A stretch of DNA of 64,000 bases. Origin: CAYUWG01 sp964448285. Its GTDB lineage: Bacteria > Bacteroidota > Ignavibacteria > SZUA-365. This document shows, in pieces, positions 44,694 to 53,632 of the stretch. A program made the position numbers and the translations under genes. The notes under the pieces are model-generated. The model did not search any database. It had not been told where the DNA came from and saw only the letters and a list, made by a program, of their open reading frames with translations. Within the stretch, counting starts at the first letter, position 1; every line of letters begins with the position of its first letter. Where the stretch lies: NCBI GenBank assembly GCA_964448285.1, contig CAYUWG010000001.1, positions 71,453-135,452 of the forward strand, given 5' to 3'.

Positions 44694-46523
44694 ATGAAAC
44701 AGTTCATTTCCTTTGTTTTCACATCGCTCATCTTCGTCGCGATGGTACATGCACAATTTCATCCGGGTCCTTATGGGATAGATCCATATCAGATTGCGGC
44801 TCCATTCATACTCCCGACCCTCGATGGTGACTGGGATTTTCGTGCAAACTGGAATGGATTGGAAACGTACGTTTTCATCCAGTACGCACGTGGTCACGCA
44901 TACGGAGATCCCTTATGGAACAGTTCGAAGCTGGATTTGCTCATGAACTCGCCGAACAATGTCCACTACTTTTTTCTCTCATTCGATAACAACGCGACGA
45001 ATGCACGCAATGATGTCACCGCGATGAAAGCCGGATTCGATGCAGCACTTCAGAATGCCGTATTTACCCAACAGCAGCGTGACCACTGGATGACGCATCT
45101 TCATTACGTCACTACTCCGGCATGGAGCCAGAGCGGATGGGTCGGTGACGTGCTTCGCAAGGTCGGTTACTTCTCATTCGCTATCGATCGCTTTCAGAGA
45201 ATGCGACCGATGGGTCTTCTCAGTTTCGTCGCGAATCCTTCACCGCCGCCTGAGATGTTCTTTATAGCGAACGAGCCGAAATACTTCAATTATGAATGGG
45301 AAACGGAACAGAAGATCAGACAGAATCCTGCAATTGTCGAGATCCCGGTTTATGTAAATGCAGATAAAGCGGGAAATCGTTTTTCTGGTGCAATCCAATT
45401 TCCGGATGCTGACGCGATGAAGCAGTTCGACCGCATGGAGTTCGACGTAAGTTTCGGCTGTGTCGATCACAGCGTGAATAACTGCTTCGAATGGGATTAT
45501 CTCGCGAACCTCTACATATGCGATGACGCCGACACAACGATTTGTAGCAAGGAAATCGGCAGATGGGTAACGGCTTATCGTCGGGAAGGACGTTGGGTCA
45601 CAGACGCGACGCAGTTCCTACCCTTTGTTGTCAGTGGAGGCACGAAGCGGTTTCGTTTTAATACGCAGGATCGATGGATCGTGAATATGATTGTACGTTT
45701 GTACCGATCGGGTTCAGGCTTGTATGCATCAGAAGCGATTCCACTCTGGACGGGCGGCCAGTTTAATCTCCAGTACAATCCCGCGAAACAACCATACAAG
45801 TTGGATTTTACCTCGGATATGAAAAAGGTAGAGATTGTCGCTTTGATCAGTGGGCATGGTTTCGGTGCGGACATGGAGAATTGTGCGGAGTTCTGCAATC
45901 ACACACATCATTTTTCCGTGAATGGAAGGGAATGGGTAAAGGCACATCCGGAAGCGGGGACACAATTCGGTTGTCTTGAACAAGTTCCATCCGGTGTAAC
46001 GCCGAATCAATACGGTACATGGTATTTCGGGCGTGGAGGATGGTGCCCTGGTCAGGATGTAAAACCGTTCGTCGCAGACATCACAAGTGCGCTTACACCC
46101 GGTGAAAACAACATCGCTTACAGAGCATTGTTCAAAGGTAAAGATTACGATCCCGTGCCACGTTCAGGAGGCGGAACGTTCTGGGGTCGAATCGACCTTT
46201 CCTCCTATCTCGTGATCTGGCGCTCTGCACCGCTCTCCGCAAATAGCATCCCAGCGACGATGGAGCTTTCACTCTTTCAGAACTATCCGAATCCGTTTCG
46301 TGGCACAACCCGGATGACCTTCACGATCGGACACACTTCGTTGGTCGATCTCAGCGTCCATGATATGGCCGGAAGACGCGTAGCCACGGTTTTAACCGAA
46401 TATCTCTCGTCGGGAAAGCATGACGTTATGTTTGATGCTGGGAATCTGCAAGCGGGTATATACGTTGTTCGTCTCGCTGCGCAAGGAGCATCAGTAACGA
46501 GACGAATGATCGTGGTTCGATAA
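44694..46523 (+). CDS. Secreted PNGase F-like peptide-N-glycosidase with T9SS sorting domain
   Basis: The 609-residue protein has a signal peptide (FVFTSLIFVAMVHAQ), an N-terminal module of about 175 residues with no domain I recognise, a PNGase F-type region (about 215-510), and a C-terminal T9SS sorting domain (LFQNYPNPFRGTTRMTF, about 526-609). The PNGase F match is detailed: CFEWDYLANLYI (264-275) aligns with the CDEWDRFANVYV block holding catalytic Asp60, and SGHGFG ... NCAEFC (386-401) and GRGGWCPGQDV (446-456) align with the C-terminal domain blocks, keeping the Glu in CAEFC. Such enzymes remove asparagine-linked glycans from glycoproteins. No other glycan-degrading gene is adjacent. 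Activity is likely; the natural substrate is unknown. Confidence 0.9.
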   Translation: MKQFISFVFTSLIFVAMVHAQFHPGPYGIDPYQIAAPFILPTLDGDWDFRANWNGLETYVFIQYARGHAYGDPLWNSSKLDLLMNSPNNVHYFFLSFDNNATNARNDVTAMKAGFDAALQNAVFTQQQRDHWMTHLHYVTTPAWSQSGWVGDVLRKVGYFSFAIDRFQRMRPMGLLSFVANPSPPPEMFFIANEPKYFNYEWETEQKIRQNPAIVEIPVYVNADKAGNRFSGAIQFPDADAMKQFDRMEFDVSFGCVDHSVNNCFEWDYLANLYICDDADTTICSKEIGRWVTAYRREGRWVTDATQFLPFVVSGGTKRFRFNTQDRWIVNMIVRLYRSGSGLYASEAIPLWTGGQFNLQYNPAKQPYKLDFTSDMKKVEIVALISGHGFGADMENCAEFCNHTHHFSVNGREWVKAHPEAGTQFGCLEQVPSGVTPNQYGTWYFGRGGWCPGQDVKPFVADITSALTPGENNIAYRALFKGKDYDPVPRSGGGTFWGRIDLSSYLVIWRSAPLSANSIPATMELSLFQNYPNPFRGTTRMTFTIGHTSLVDLSVHDMAGRRVATVLTEYLSSGKHDVMFDAGNLQAGIYVVRLAAQGASVTRRMIVVR

Positions 46524-46641
46524 AGCTTACGGTATTTCCCAAATCATTAAGGTCAAGCATCAGCGGAAAACCTGATGTACCTCAAACTCAGTTGGTTCCA
46601 CAGCCGGATGTTTCTATTTTTATCATGAGATACATCATCAG

Positions 46642-47352
46642 ATGAAGCCGCTTTTCGAAATACCCATCTGCCAAAACTGTGATCCAAGGGCGCATTCCAT
46701 TTTTGGCGAATTGAACAAGGACGATGTCGAGAATCTCTCGCTCCATAAGGGTTGCAATTTTCATCGTAACGGCCAGGTGCTTTTTTATGAAGGCAACCAC
46801 GCGGGAGGTGTCTTTTGCATCAACCGTGGGAGGGTAAAGCTTTTCAAACTTGGCGAAGATGGACGAGAAACGATTGTTCGCCTTGCAAAGGAAGGGGACA
46901 TCATCGGATACCGGGCATTGATTACCGGGGAGCCTTATACGGTTTCGGCTGCTGTCATGGAAGATACAGTCGTATGTTTCATTCCGAAGAACACCTTCCT
47001 CAGCATGCTGCAGGAGAACGCGACATTTTCAAACCATATGATTCAGATTCTCTGTCACGACAGCGAGCTTGCGGAACGTCAAGCGCTTTCACTCGCACAG
47101 AAATCCGTTCGTGAGCGCGTTTCCGAGACCCTGCTGATGATCGAAGAGTTTTATGGTTATGAAAGCGATGGAGAAACGCTCAAGGGAAGCCTGACGCGCG
47201 AGGATATCGCCAACATCGTTGGAGCCGCAACGGAGACAGTCATTCGAACCCTGGCCGAGCTGAAAGCGGACGGAATAATCGATCTCGAAAAAAGGAAGAT
47301 CATCATTCGGGACCGCGAAGCGCTTATTCACGCAGCAAGCGTGTACGACTAA
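46642..47352 (+). CDS. Crp/Fnr family transcription regulator
   Basis: The 236-residue regulator has a cyclic-nucleotide-binding-like beta-roll (about 25-130), a dimer helix, and a winged helix-turn-helix (LTREDIANIVGAATETVIRT, about 174-193). The N-terminus has two cysteines (ICQNCD, Cys10 and Cys13) and there are others at 38, 59, 112 and 138, so an Fe-S or redox sensor like FNR is possible, though the spacing is not the classical FNR pattern. It lies 122 bp upstream of nrfHA in the same direction and probably controls it in response to oxygen or nitrogen oxides. The role is inferred from position. Confidence 0.93.
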   Translation: MKPLFEIPICQNCDPRAHSIFGELNKDDVENLSLHKGCNFHRNGQVLFYEGNHAGGVFCINRGRVKLFKLGEDGRETIVRLAKEGDIIGYRALITGEPYTVSAAVMEDTVVCFIPKNTFLSMLQENATFSNHMIQILCHDSELAERQALSLAQKSVRERVSETLLMIEEFYGYESDGETLKGSLTREDIANIVGAATETVIRTLAELKADGIIDLEKRKIIIRDREALIHAASVYD

Positions 47353-47474
47353 TTCCTCTGAAAACAAATCGAGAAAAACAGTGACCACAATCATGTTTTT
47401 CGACATACGGCAGTAGCACTTTTGTTGCGACGCTTTGCACCTTAAGCGTGTCCATCAGAACGAAGAGAAGATCT

Positions 47475-48071
47475 ATGAAGAAGTACCTTACTCCGCTTGC
47501 GCCACCAAAACAATGGCGGTTGCCCGTTCTTTTTCTCCTCGGCATTCTCGCAGGCATGGGCATTCTGATTTTTCACGTATCCAATGCCTCATCGTATTTC
47601 TCCGATGATCCTGCGACGTGCATGAACTGCCATGTGATGGCGCCTCAATATGCTACGTGGGAAAGAGGGAGTCACGGTAAGCTCGCATCGTGTAATGATT
47701 GCCACGTTCCTCAGGACAACGTGTTTTCCACGTACGCGTTCAAAGCCTCAGACGGTATTCGCCATGCTTCCATGTTTACGTTTCGCCTCGAACCTCAGGT
47801 CATTCGCATTAAAAACGCTGGGAGAAACGTCGTACAGGAAAACTGCAAGCGGTGCCATTCGAGTCTCATTCATATGACCTCGATAACGAATGTACAAGGA
47901 AAGGATCGTGACGACGGGAAAGGATTGCTCTGTTGGGACTGCCATCGCGAAGTGCCCCATGGAAGAGTTAACAGCCTTGCCTCAACCCCGAACGCGCGAG
48001 TCCCTATTCTTTCTCCGATAACGCCATCCTGGCTGGAAGAATACCTCACGCAATCGCCTCAAACGAAATAA
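47475..48071 (+). CDS. nrfH: Cytochrome c nitrite reductase small subunit NrfH
   Basis: The 198-residue protein has one membrane helix (about 16-36) and four c-type heme sites: CMNCH (49-53), CNDCH, CKRCH and CWDCH. It is the NapC/NirT-type quinol dehydrogenase that passes electrons from menaquinol to NrfA on the outside of the membrane. I start at 47475; a longer frame to 47448 adds nine residues. It is followed by nrfA after 22 bp. No nrfI/nrfJ-type maturation gene is seen here. Confidence 0.96.
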   Translation: MKKYLTPLAPPKQWRLPVLFLLGILAGMGILIFHVSNASSYFSDDPATCMNCHVMAPQYATWERGSHGKLASCNDCHVPQDNVFSTYAFKASDGIRHASMFTFRLEPQVIRIKNAGRNVVQENCKRCHSSLIHMTSITNVQGKDRDDGKGLLCWDCHREVPHGRVNSLASTPNARVPILSPITPSWLEEYLTQSPQTK

Positions 48072-48093
48072 GAAGTAAAAGGAGTCAACACGT

Positions 48094-49572
48094 ATGAAAC
48101 GACGTCTCATGGATGTTATTCAAGAGAAGCCATGGTTAGGCTGGGTGATTTTTCTTGGAACGGTCATCATTGTCTTTCTCGTCGGTCTTTTCGGTGCTTC
48201 GATCGTTGAACGTCGAGGGGAAGCACAGCTTGCATTTCAAATGGTAAAGCCGATCAACGATTGGGAACCTCGCAATGAGGTTTGGGGCGAGAACTTCCCG
48301 CGCCAATATGAAAGCTACATATCGACCGCCGATACCTCGTTTCTCAGTAAACACGGCGGGAATGCGATGATCGATTACCTCGAGAAATATCCCAATCTCG
48401 TGGTGATGTGGGCTGGATACGCCTTCTCCCGCGATTACAATCAAGGTCGTGGTCACTATCATGCCATCGTTGATATTCGCAACACGCTTCGAACGGGAAT
48501 TCCTCAACCCGCGACCTGCTGGTCGTGCAAAAGCACCGATGTTCCTCGTCTCATGAACGAGATGGGGGTCGCAGCCTTCTACAAGTCGAAGTGGTCAGAC
48601 CTTGGCTCAGAAGTCGTCAATCACATCGGTTGTCAGGATTGCCACGACCCGAAGACGATGAATCTTCGAATCACACGGCCTGCACTTATCGAAGCATTCC
48701 AAAGGCAAGGAAAGGATATCAACAAAGCGACAAGGCAGGAAATGCGTTCACTCGTGTGCGCACAGTGCCACGTGGAGTATTATTTCAAGGGGAAAGAAGA
48801 TAAGTACCTCACATTCCCTTGGGACAAAGGATTCGCTGCCGAGAACATGGAGCAATATTACGATGAGATCGAACACGTGGATTGGATCCACGCGGTCAGT
48901 AAAGCGCCGATGCTGAAAGCACAACACCCGGATTACGAAGTGTACATGACCGGCATACATGCCCAGCGCGGTGTTTCCTGTGCCGATTGCCATATGCCGT
49001 ATAAGAGCCAGGGTGGCGTGAAATTCACCGACCACAAGATTCAAAGCCCGCTGAACAACATCGCCAACTCATGTCAGGTTTGCCACCGCGAGAGTGAAGA
49101 AACCTTACGCCAGAATGTTTATGAGCGCCAGGATAAAACGGAAGAAATGCGCCATCTTGCCGAAGAGGCTATAACGAAGGCACACATCGAGGCAAAGTTT
49201 GCCTGGGATGCGGGCGCGAAGGAAGATGAAATGAAGCCCGTTCTGAAACTCATTCGCCACGCACAATGGCGATGGGACTACATCGCTGCAACGAATGGCT
49301 TGGGTTTCCATTCGCCGGTCGAATCCGGCCGCACGCTCGCTTCGGCAATCCAAAAAGCCGAGGAAGCACGCGTGATGCTCGCACGTATTCTCGCGAAGCA
49401 CAATGTCCCGCAACCCGTGAAGATGCCGGACATCAGCACGAAGGGCAAAGCTCAGGCATTCATCGGACTTGACATGCAAAAACTCAGCAGCGAAAAAGCC
49501 GAAGTAAAGAAATCGATATTCCCTGAATGGGATATGAAGGCTGCTGAGCGGCAGAGAAGGATGAATAAGTAA
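48094..49572 (+). CDS. nrfA: Cytochrome c nitrite reductase NrfA (ammonia-forming)
   Basis: The 492-residue pentaheme enzyme reduces nitrite to ammonium with six electrons. An N-terminal membrane anchor (about 15-36) precedes the catalytic heme site CWSCK (142-146), whose lysine ligates the active-site iron, and four CxxCH sites: CQDCH (180-184), CAQCH (222-226), CADCH (316-320) and CQVCH (347-351). HAQRGVSC before the fourth heme includes the catalytic histidine region. AAAGGAG precedes the ATG. It ends before a strong terminator. With NrfH it allows respiratory ammonification and nitrite or NO detoxification. Confidence 0.98.
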   Translation: MKRRLMDVIQEKPWLGWVIFLGTVIIVFLVGLFGASIVERRGEAQLAFQMVKPINDWEPRNEVWGENFPRQYESYISTADTSFLSKHGGNAMIDYLEKYPNLVVMWAGYAFSRDYNQGRGHYHAIVDIRNTLRTGIPQPATCWSCKSTDVPRLMNEMGVAAFYKSKWSDLGSEVVNHIGCQDCHDPKTMNLRITRPALIEAFQRQGKDINKATRQEMRSLVCAQCHVEYYFKGKEDKYLTFPWDKGFAAENMEQYYDEIEHVDWIHAVSKAPMLKAQHPDYEVYMTGIHAQRGVSCADCHMPYKSQGGVKFTDHKIQSPLNNIANSCQVCHRESEETLRQNVYERQDKTEEMRHLAEEAITKAHIEAKFAWDAGAKEDEMKPVLKLIRHAQWRWDYIAATNGLGFHSPVESGRTLASAIQKAEEARVMLARILAKHNVPQPVKMPDISTKGKAQAFIGLDMQKLSSEKAEVKKSIFPEWDMKAAERQRRMNK

Positions 49573-49596
49573 AAGAGTTGGAATCTTTTCCAGAAC

Positions 49597-49623
49597 ACCC
49601 GCTCATCGTAGCGGGTTTTTTTT
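49597..49623 (+). terminator. Rho-independent terminator after nrfA
   Basis: A 7-bp stem ACCCGCT / AGCGGGT with a 6-nt loop is followed by eight T residues, 24 bp after the nrfA stop. Confidence 0.92.
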
Positions 49624-49775
49624 CGACTTCTGATGAACATCATTCTTTTCGCAAATCGGGTATCGCATCTTTGCCTTGGAAGTACTACGCAGAAAGAATG
49701 AGAAAACAGTCTGCGTTGCAGAACTCCGATGTGAATCCCGATTGTCCGGCGGGATGGTTCCGGACACCTCCGATT
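49624..49775 (+). other. Gene-free stretch between two terminators; possible small RNA or leader
   Basis: About 150 bp separate the nrfA terminator from a second terminator-like hairpin, and no protein gene fits here. The second hairpin would need its own transcript, which suggests a short RNA or an attenuated leader for lepA. A CATCTTTG near 49665 weakly resembles a -7 element. I cannot name an RNA family. Confidence 0.3.
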
Positions 49776-49811
49776 ACCTCCGTTCGTCCTCCACCGAGCG
49801 GAGGTTTTTTT
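49776..49811 (+). terminator. Second terminator-like hairpin upstream of lepA
   Basis: A 7-bp stem ACCTCCG / CGGAGGT (49776-49782 and 49799-49805) with a 16-nt loop ends in seven T residues. It lies 105 bp before the lepA start and may end an upstream short transcript or attenuate lepA. Confidence 0.7.
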
Positions 49812-49850
49812 ATCATGACGTGAACCGGAACCCGAGGAGAGGTCTTTTCC

Positions 49851-49881
49851 TTGTTCCACTTCCGCTTCTCATGGTATATTG
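49851..49881 (+). promoter_or_regulatory. Promoter candidate for lepA
   Basis: TTG at 49851-49853 and TATATTG at 49875-49881, 21 bases apart, approximate the Bacteroidota TTTG/TAnnTTTG pattern and would start transcription about 25 bases before the lepA ATG. Confidence 0.3.
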
Positions 49882-49915
49882 ATATGATAGATTGAGATGA
49901 AATGAATCCCCGTCC

Positions 49916-51715
49916 ATGAATCATACCCGCAACTTTTGCATCATCGCCCACATCGATCACGGGAAATCCACGCTCGCAGACAGGCTGCTTGAGGCAACCG
50001 GTACGATCACAGAGCGCGATTTGACCATGAATCAGGTTCTCGACGACATGGCACTCGAACAAGAACGGGGAATCACGATCAAACTTCACGCGATCCAGAT
50101 GAAGTATCCGCACACGGATGGTGAACTGTACACGCTCAACCTCATCGATACGCCGGGACACGTCGATTTCTCCTACGAGGTATCGCGGTCACTCAATGCC
50201 TGTGAAGGCGCAATCCTTGTCGTCGATGCGACGCAAGGTGTTGAGGCGCAAACGATAAGCAACGTGTATCTCGCGATTGAAGCCGGACTGGAAATCATAC
50301 CCGTCATCAACAAAGTCGATTTAGCGAGCGCGATGGTTGACAGCGTAAGCCAGCAGATCATCGACCTGATCGGATGCAAGAGAGAAGACATCGTTCCCGC
50401 AAGCGCGAAATCGGGAATCGGCATCGAAGAGATTTTATCTGCGATCGTCGAACGAATTCCACCGCCGACAGGTGATGCGAACGCACCCCTTCAAGCGCTG
50501 ATCTTCGACTCCGTTTTCGATGCCTATCGGGGAGCGATCGTGTACATGCGCGTGGTTCAAGGCACGATCCGCGAAGGCGATACGATTCGATTTTTCGCGA
50601 ACGGGAAGGAGTTCGAAGCCGAGGAACTTGGCGTGCTGCTTATGAAGAAAAAGCGGACCGGTATGCTCTCTGCCGGCGACGTCGGCTATCTTATCGCAGG
50701 CGTAAAGGACGTCGCGGATACGAACGTCGGTGACACGATTACGAACGCGAAGAATCCCGCATCGGCGCCGCTGCCGGGTTACAAAGAAGTTAAACCGATG
50801 GTGTTCAGTGGCGTGTACCCGACGGTGAGTGAGAACTTCGAAGAACTGCGGGATGCGTTAGCCAAACTCAAGCTCAACGATTCCTCCATCCTCTACGAAC
50901 CTGAAACGTCCGTTGCTCTGGGATTCGGATTTCGCTGCGGCTTCCTTGGCCTTTTGCATATGGAGATCGTGCAGGAGCGATTGGAACGTGAGTTCGATCA
51001 ATCCATCATCACGACCGTTCCGAACGTGGAATACATCGTCGTGAAGAAAGAATCGCACGAAAAACTCATCATCGATAATCCATCCCTGCTTCCTGAGGCA
51101 GGAAAGATCGACCATATCGAAGAGCCGTTCATCACCGCGCAGATCATCACGCCCACCGAGTATATGGGAAACATCATGAAGCTTTGCATGGACCGTCGCG
51201 GTGTTTACCTCAATACGACCTACATAGACCAAACCCGGGCGGACATTCACTTCGAGCTTCCTCTCTCCGAGATCATCTTCGATTTTTACGACAAGCTGAA
51301 ATCCGTTTCGCGCGGTTATGCATCGTTCGATTACGAATTCAAGGAATACCGCGAGTCCGATCTCGTCAAACTCGATATCATGCTCAACAGCGACCCGGTC
51401 GATGCATTCTCGAGCATCATCCACCGAACGAAAGCTTACGACTGGGGGCGAAGGCTGTGTTCGAAGCTGAAGGAACTGATCCCGAAGCAGATGTTCGAGG
51501 TCGTGATTCAGGCTGCGATCGGCAACAAGGTGATTGCGCGCGACACGGTGCGCGCGTTGCGGAAAAACGTAACGGCGAAATGCTACGGCGGCGACATCAC
51601 GAGAAAGCGAAAGCTGCTGGAGAAACAGAAAGAGGGAAAGAAACGCATGAAACAGGTCGGCAGTGTTGAGATTCCCCAGGAAGCATTTCTCGCAGTGCTC
51701 TCCATCGATCAGTGA
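49916..51715 (+). CDS. lepA: Translation elongation factor 4 (LepA)
   Basis: The 599-residue GTPase has G1 AHIDHGKST, G2/G3 around RGITIK and DTPGHVDFSYE, G4 NKVD, and G5 SAKSG, then LepA-specific domains with FGFRCGFLGLLHMEI and the C-terminal ITRKRKLLEKQKEGKKRMK. LepA back-translocates or remodels stalled ribosomes. Length is usual. It is followed by two lepB genes, an old and widespread pairing. Confidence 0.98.
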   Translation: MNHTRNFCIIAHIDHGKSTLADRLLEATGTITERDLTMNQVLDDMALEQERGITIKLHAIQMKYPHTDGELYTLNLIDTPGHVDFSYEVSRSLNACEGAILVVDATQGVEAQTISNVYLAIEAGLEIIPVINKVDLASAMVDSVSQQIIDLIGCKREDIVPASAKSGIGIEEILSAIVERIPPPTGDANAPLQALIFDSVFDAYRGAIVYMRVVQGTIREGDTIRFFANGKEFEAEELGVLLMKKKRTGMLSAGDVGYLIAGVKDVADTNVGDTITNAKNPASAPLPGYKEVKPMVFSGVYPTVSENFEELRDALAKLKLNDSSILYEPETSVALGFGFRCGFLGLLHMEIVQERLEREFDQSIITTVPNVEYIVVKKESHEKLIIDNPSLLPEAGKIDHIEEPFITAQIITPTEYMGNIMKLCMDRRGVYLNTTYIDQTRADIHFELPLSEIIFDFYDKLKSVSRGYASFDYEFKEYRESDLVKLDIMLNSDPVDAFSSIIHRTKAYDWGRRLCSKLKELIPKQMFEVVIQAAIGNKVIARDTVRALRKNVTAKCYGGDITRKRKLLEKQKEGKKRMKQVGSVEIPQEAFLAVLSIDQ

Positions 51716-51806
51716 CAGGTCTGTTCTTGCGTACCGTGTAACCACCGATATTCACTCGCGTTCTTCGCTCACCGACAATTGAAATCCCACTAACAGAGGC
51801 ATACAC

Positions 51807-52706
51807 ATGGCTGCAAAGAAACCCGCTCCAACGACAGTAAAAGGCAAGATCATCGAGTTCTTCAAGACGATCGGTTTTGCTCTTGGCGCCGTCATCGTCC
51901 TGAACAGCTTTGTGCTCGCATCGTTTCAGGTTCCGACCGGCTCGATGGAAAACACCGTGATGGCAGGTGACTTGCTCTTTGTGAATAAGTTCATTTACGG
52001 CGGCACGACGCCTCCCACCATTCCCATTCTCGGTATTCTCACGGGAACGGAAATCGAAATTCCCTATTTCCGAATTCCCGGTTTCAAAGATCCTGAACGC
52101 GGGGACGTGATCGTCTTCATCTTTCCGGGTGAAAGAGATCTGGTGAAAGCGCGGCAGTTCCAATACTACCTGAAACGTTGCGTCGCCGTCGCTGGAGACA
52201 CGCTGCAGATCATCAACAAGCAAGTCTATATCAACGGGAAACCGATGCTGAATCCGGAGCACATGATCTATCGTGACGGCATCGAGCCGTTGACGTACTA
52301 CAACGATCAGATTTTCCCTCCGGGCAAACCATGGAACCGAGACAACTACGGTCCCATCGTCATCCCGAAAAAAGGCGACATCATTTCTTTGACTCTTGAC
52401 AATCTCCGCGAGTGGAATATCTTCATTCAACGTGAAGGTCATTCAGTGGACGTTGAGGATGGAGCGATTCTTATCGATGGAAAACCGGCGACCTCTTATA
52501 CCGTCGAGCGGGACTACGTTTTCGGCATGGGCGATAACCGTGACGATTCGCTCGACAGCAGATTCTGGGGTTTCATTCCGGCAGAATATGTCGTCGGTAC
52601 ACCGATGGTCGTGTATTGGTCCTGGGATCCGAACGTACCGCTCATCAATCTCTTCAAGAAAATCGGAACCATTCGTTTCAGTCGTATTGCCACGATTATA
52701 AACTGA
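51807..52706 (+). CDS. lepB: Signal peptidase I, first copy
   Basis: The 299-residue enzyme has a single membrane helix (about 19-40), the catalytic serine in PTGSMENT (Ser46), the catalytic lysine in YYLKRCVAVAGD and the C-terminal GDNRDDSLDSRFWG block. It cleaves signal peptides on the outer face of the inner membrane. A longer insertion than in E. coli lies between the Ser and Lys boxes (GTTPPTIPIL and PGFKDPERGDV). It begins 91 bp after lepA and is followed after 3 bp by a paralogue. Confidence 0.97.
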   Translation: MAAKKPAPTTVKGKIIEFFKTIGFALGAVIVLNSFVLASFQVPTGSMENTVMAGDLLFVNKFIYGGTTPPTIPILGILTGTEIEIPYFRIPGFKDPERGDVIVFIFPGERDLVKARQFQYYLKRCVAVAGDTLQIINKQVYINGKPMLNPEHMIYRDGIEPLTYYNDQIFPPGKPWNRDNYGPIVIPKKGDIISLTLDNLREWNIFIQREGHSVDVEDGAILIDGKPATSYTVERDYVFGMGDNRDDSLDSRFWGFIPAEYVVGTPMVVYWSWDPNVPLINLFKKIGTIRFSRIATIIN

Positions 52707-52709
52707 GGC

Positions 52710-53630
52710 ATGGCGGAAGAGCTTCACGAATCGAGGGCGCCTCTCCGTGGTCCGGATGGACACAAGAGAATCGCAAAACGCCGTCGCTCGGAATATCTGC
52801 GCATCGTGCTCACAGCATTGCTCGCTGCGCTTTTCATCAAGGTGTTTTTCGTTGAAGCATTCGGGATTCCAACTCCTTCGATGGAGCGCACACTCTTCGC
52901 AGGCGATTATCTTTTCGTCAACAAGTTCATTTACGGGATTTACTCGCCACGAACGATTCCGCTGACGAACATCCGCTTACCGAACATCCGGCTTCTCCCC
53001 GGATATGACTCCCCGGAACGCGGCGATGTGATCGTATTCGAATCATCAGGAGGAACGTCTGCGATCGAACAACCGCACGCCGTCAATTACGTGAAGCGCT
53101 GCATCGGTCTTCCGGGCGACACCGTTTCGATCGCAGGAAAGCAGGTCTTTGTGAACGGCGATCAGCTCAGCACTCCGCCGACTGCGGTTCTTTCTCCTTT
53201 CGCCATGCGTAAATCGGAAATCGAGCACGGCATCTATCCGAAAGGGAAACCATTCAACCGGGATTGGTGGGGACCGGAAGTGATTCCGTACAGGGGAATG
53301 AAGATTTCTCTCACACTCGACAACATCGATCACTGGCGACTGTTCATCGAACGTGAAGGTCACACGCTCCGCTTTTCAGCCGACGGACAAATCGAAATCG
53401 ACGGCATGGCCGGCAATTCGTACACCGTGCAGAGGAATTACTACTTCGTTCTCGGGGACAACCGTGACAACAGCGAGGACAGCCGCTACTGGGGTTACAT
53501 TCCTGAGAATAACATCATCGGCAAAGTGATGTTCATCTACTGGTCGTGGGATTCGCGCATTCCCTTTTCCGATATCGGTACGCTTTTCGACTCCGTTCGC
53601 TGGGAGCGATTGCTCTCCGTCGTGCACTGA
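52710..53630 (+). CDS. Signal peptidase I, second copy
   Basis: The 306-residue paralogue of the preceding gene has a longer basic N-terminus (IAKRRRSEYL), one membrane helix (about 31-49), the catalytic serine in PTPSMERT (Ser57), the lysine in NYVKRCIGLPGD and GDNRDNSEDSRYWGY. It differs from copy one in the substrate-pocket region. Both copies keep the catalytic residues, so both should be active, perhaps with different client sets. hemW starts 2 bp after its stop. Confidence 0.96.
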   Translation: MAEELHESRAPLRGPDGHKRIAKRRRSEYLRIVLTALLAALFIKVFFVEAFGIPTPSMERTLFAGDYLFVNKFIYGIYSPRTIPLTNIRLPNIRLLPGYDSPERGDVIVFESSGGTSAIEQPHAVNYVKRCIGLPGDTVSIAGKQVFVNGDQLSTPPTAVLSPFAMRKSEIEHGIYPKGKPFNRDWWGPEVIPYRGMKISLTLDNIDHWRLFIEREGHTLRFSADGQIEIDGMAGNSYTVQRNYYFVLGDNRDNSEDSRYWGYIPENNIIGKVMFIYWSWDSRIPFSDIGTLFDSVRWERLLSVVH

Positions 53631-53632
53631 CG

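Noticed and set aside
50858..51745. 295-codon frame on the minus strand opposite lepA
   Set aside because: Antisense shadow of a conserved gene.
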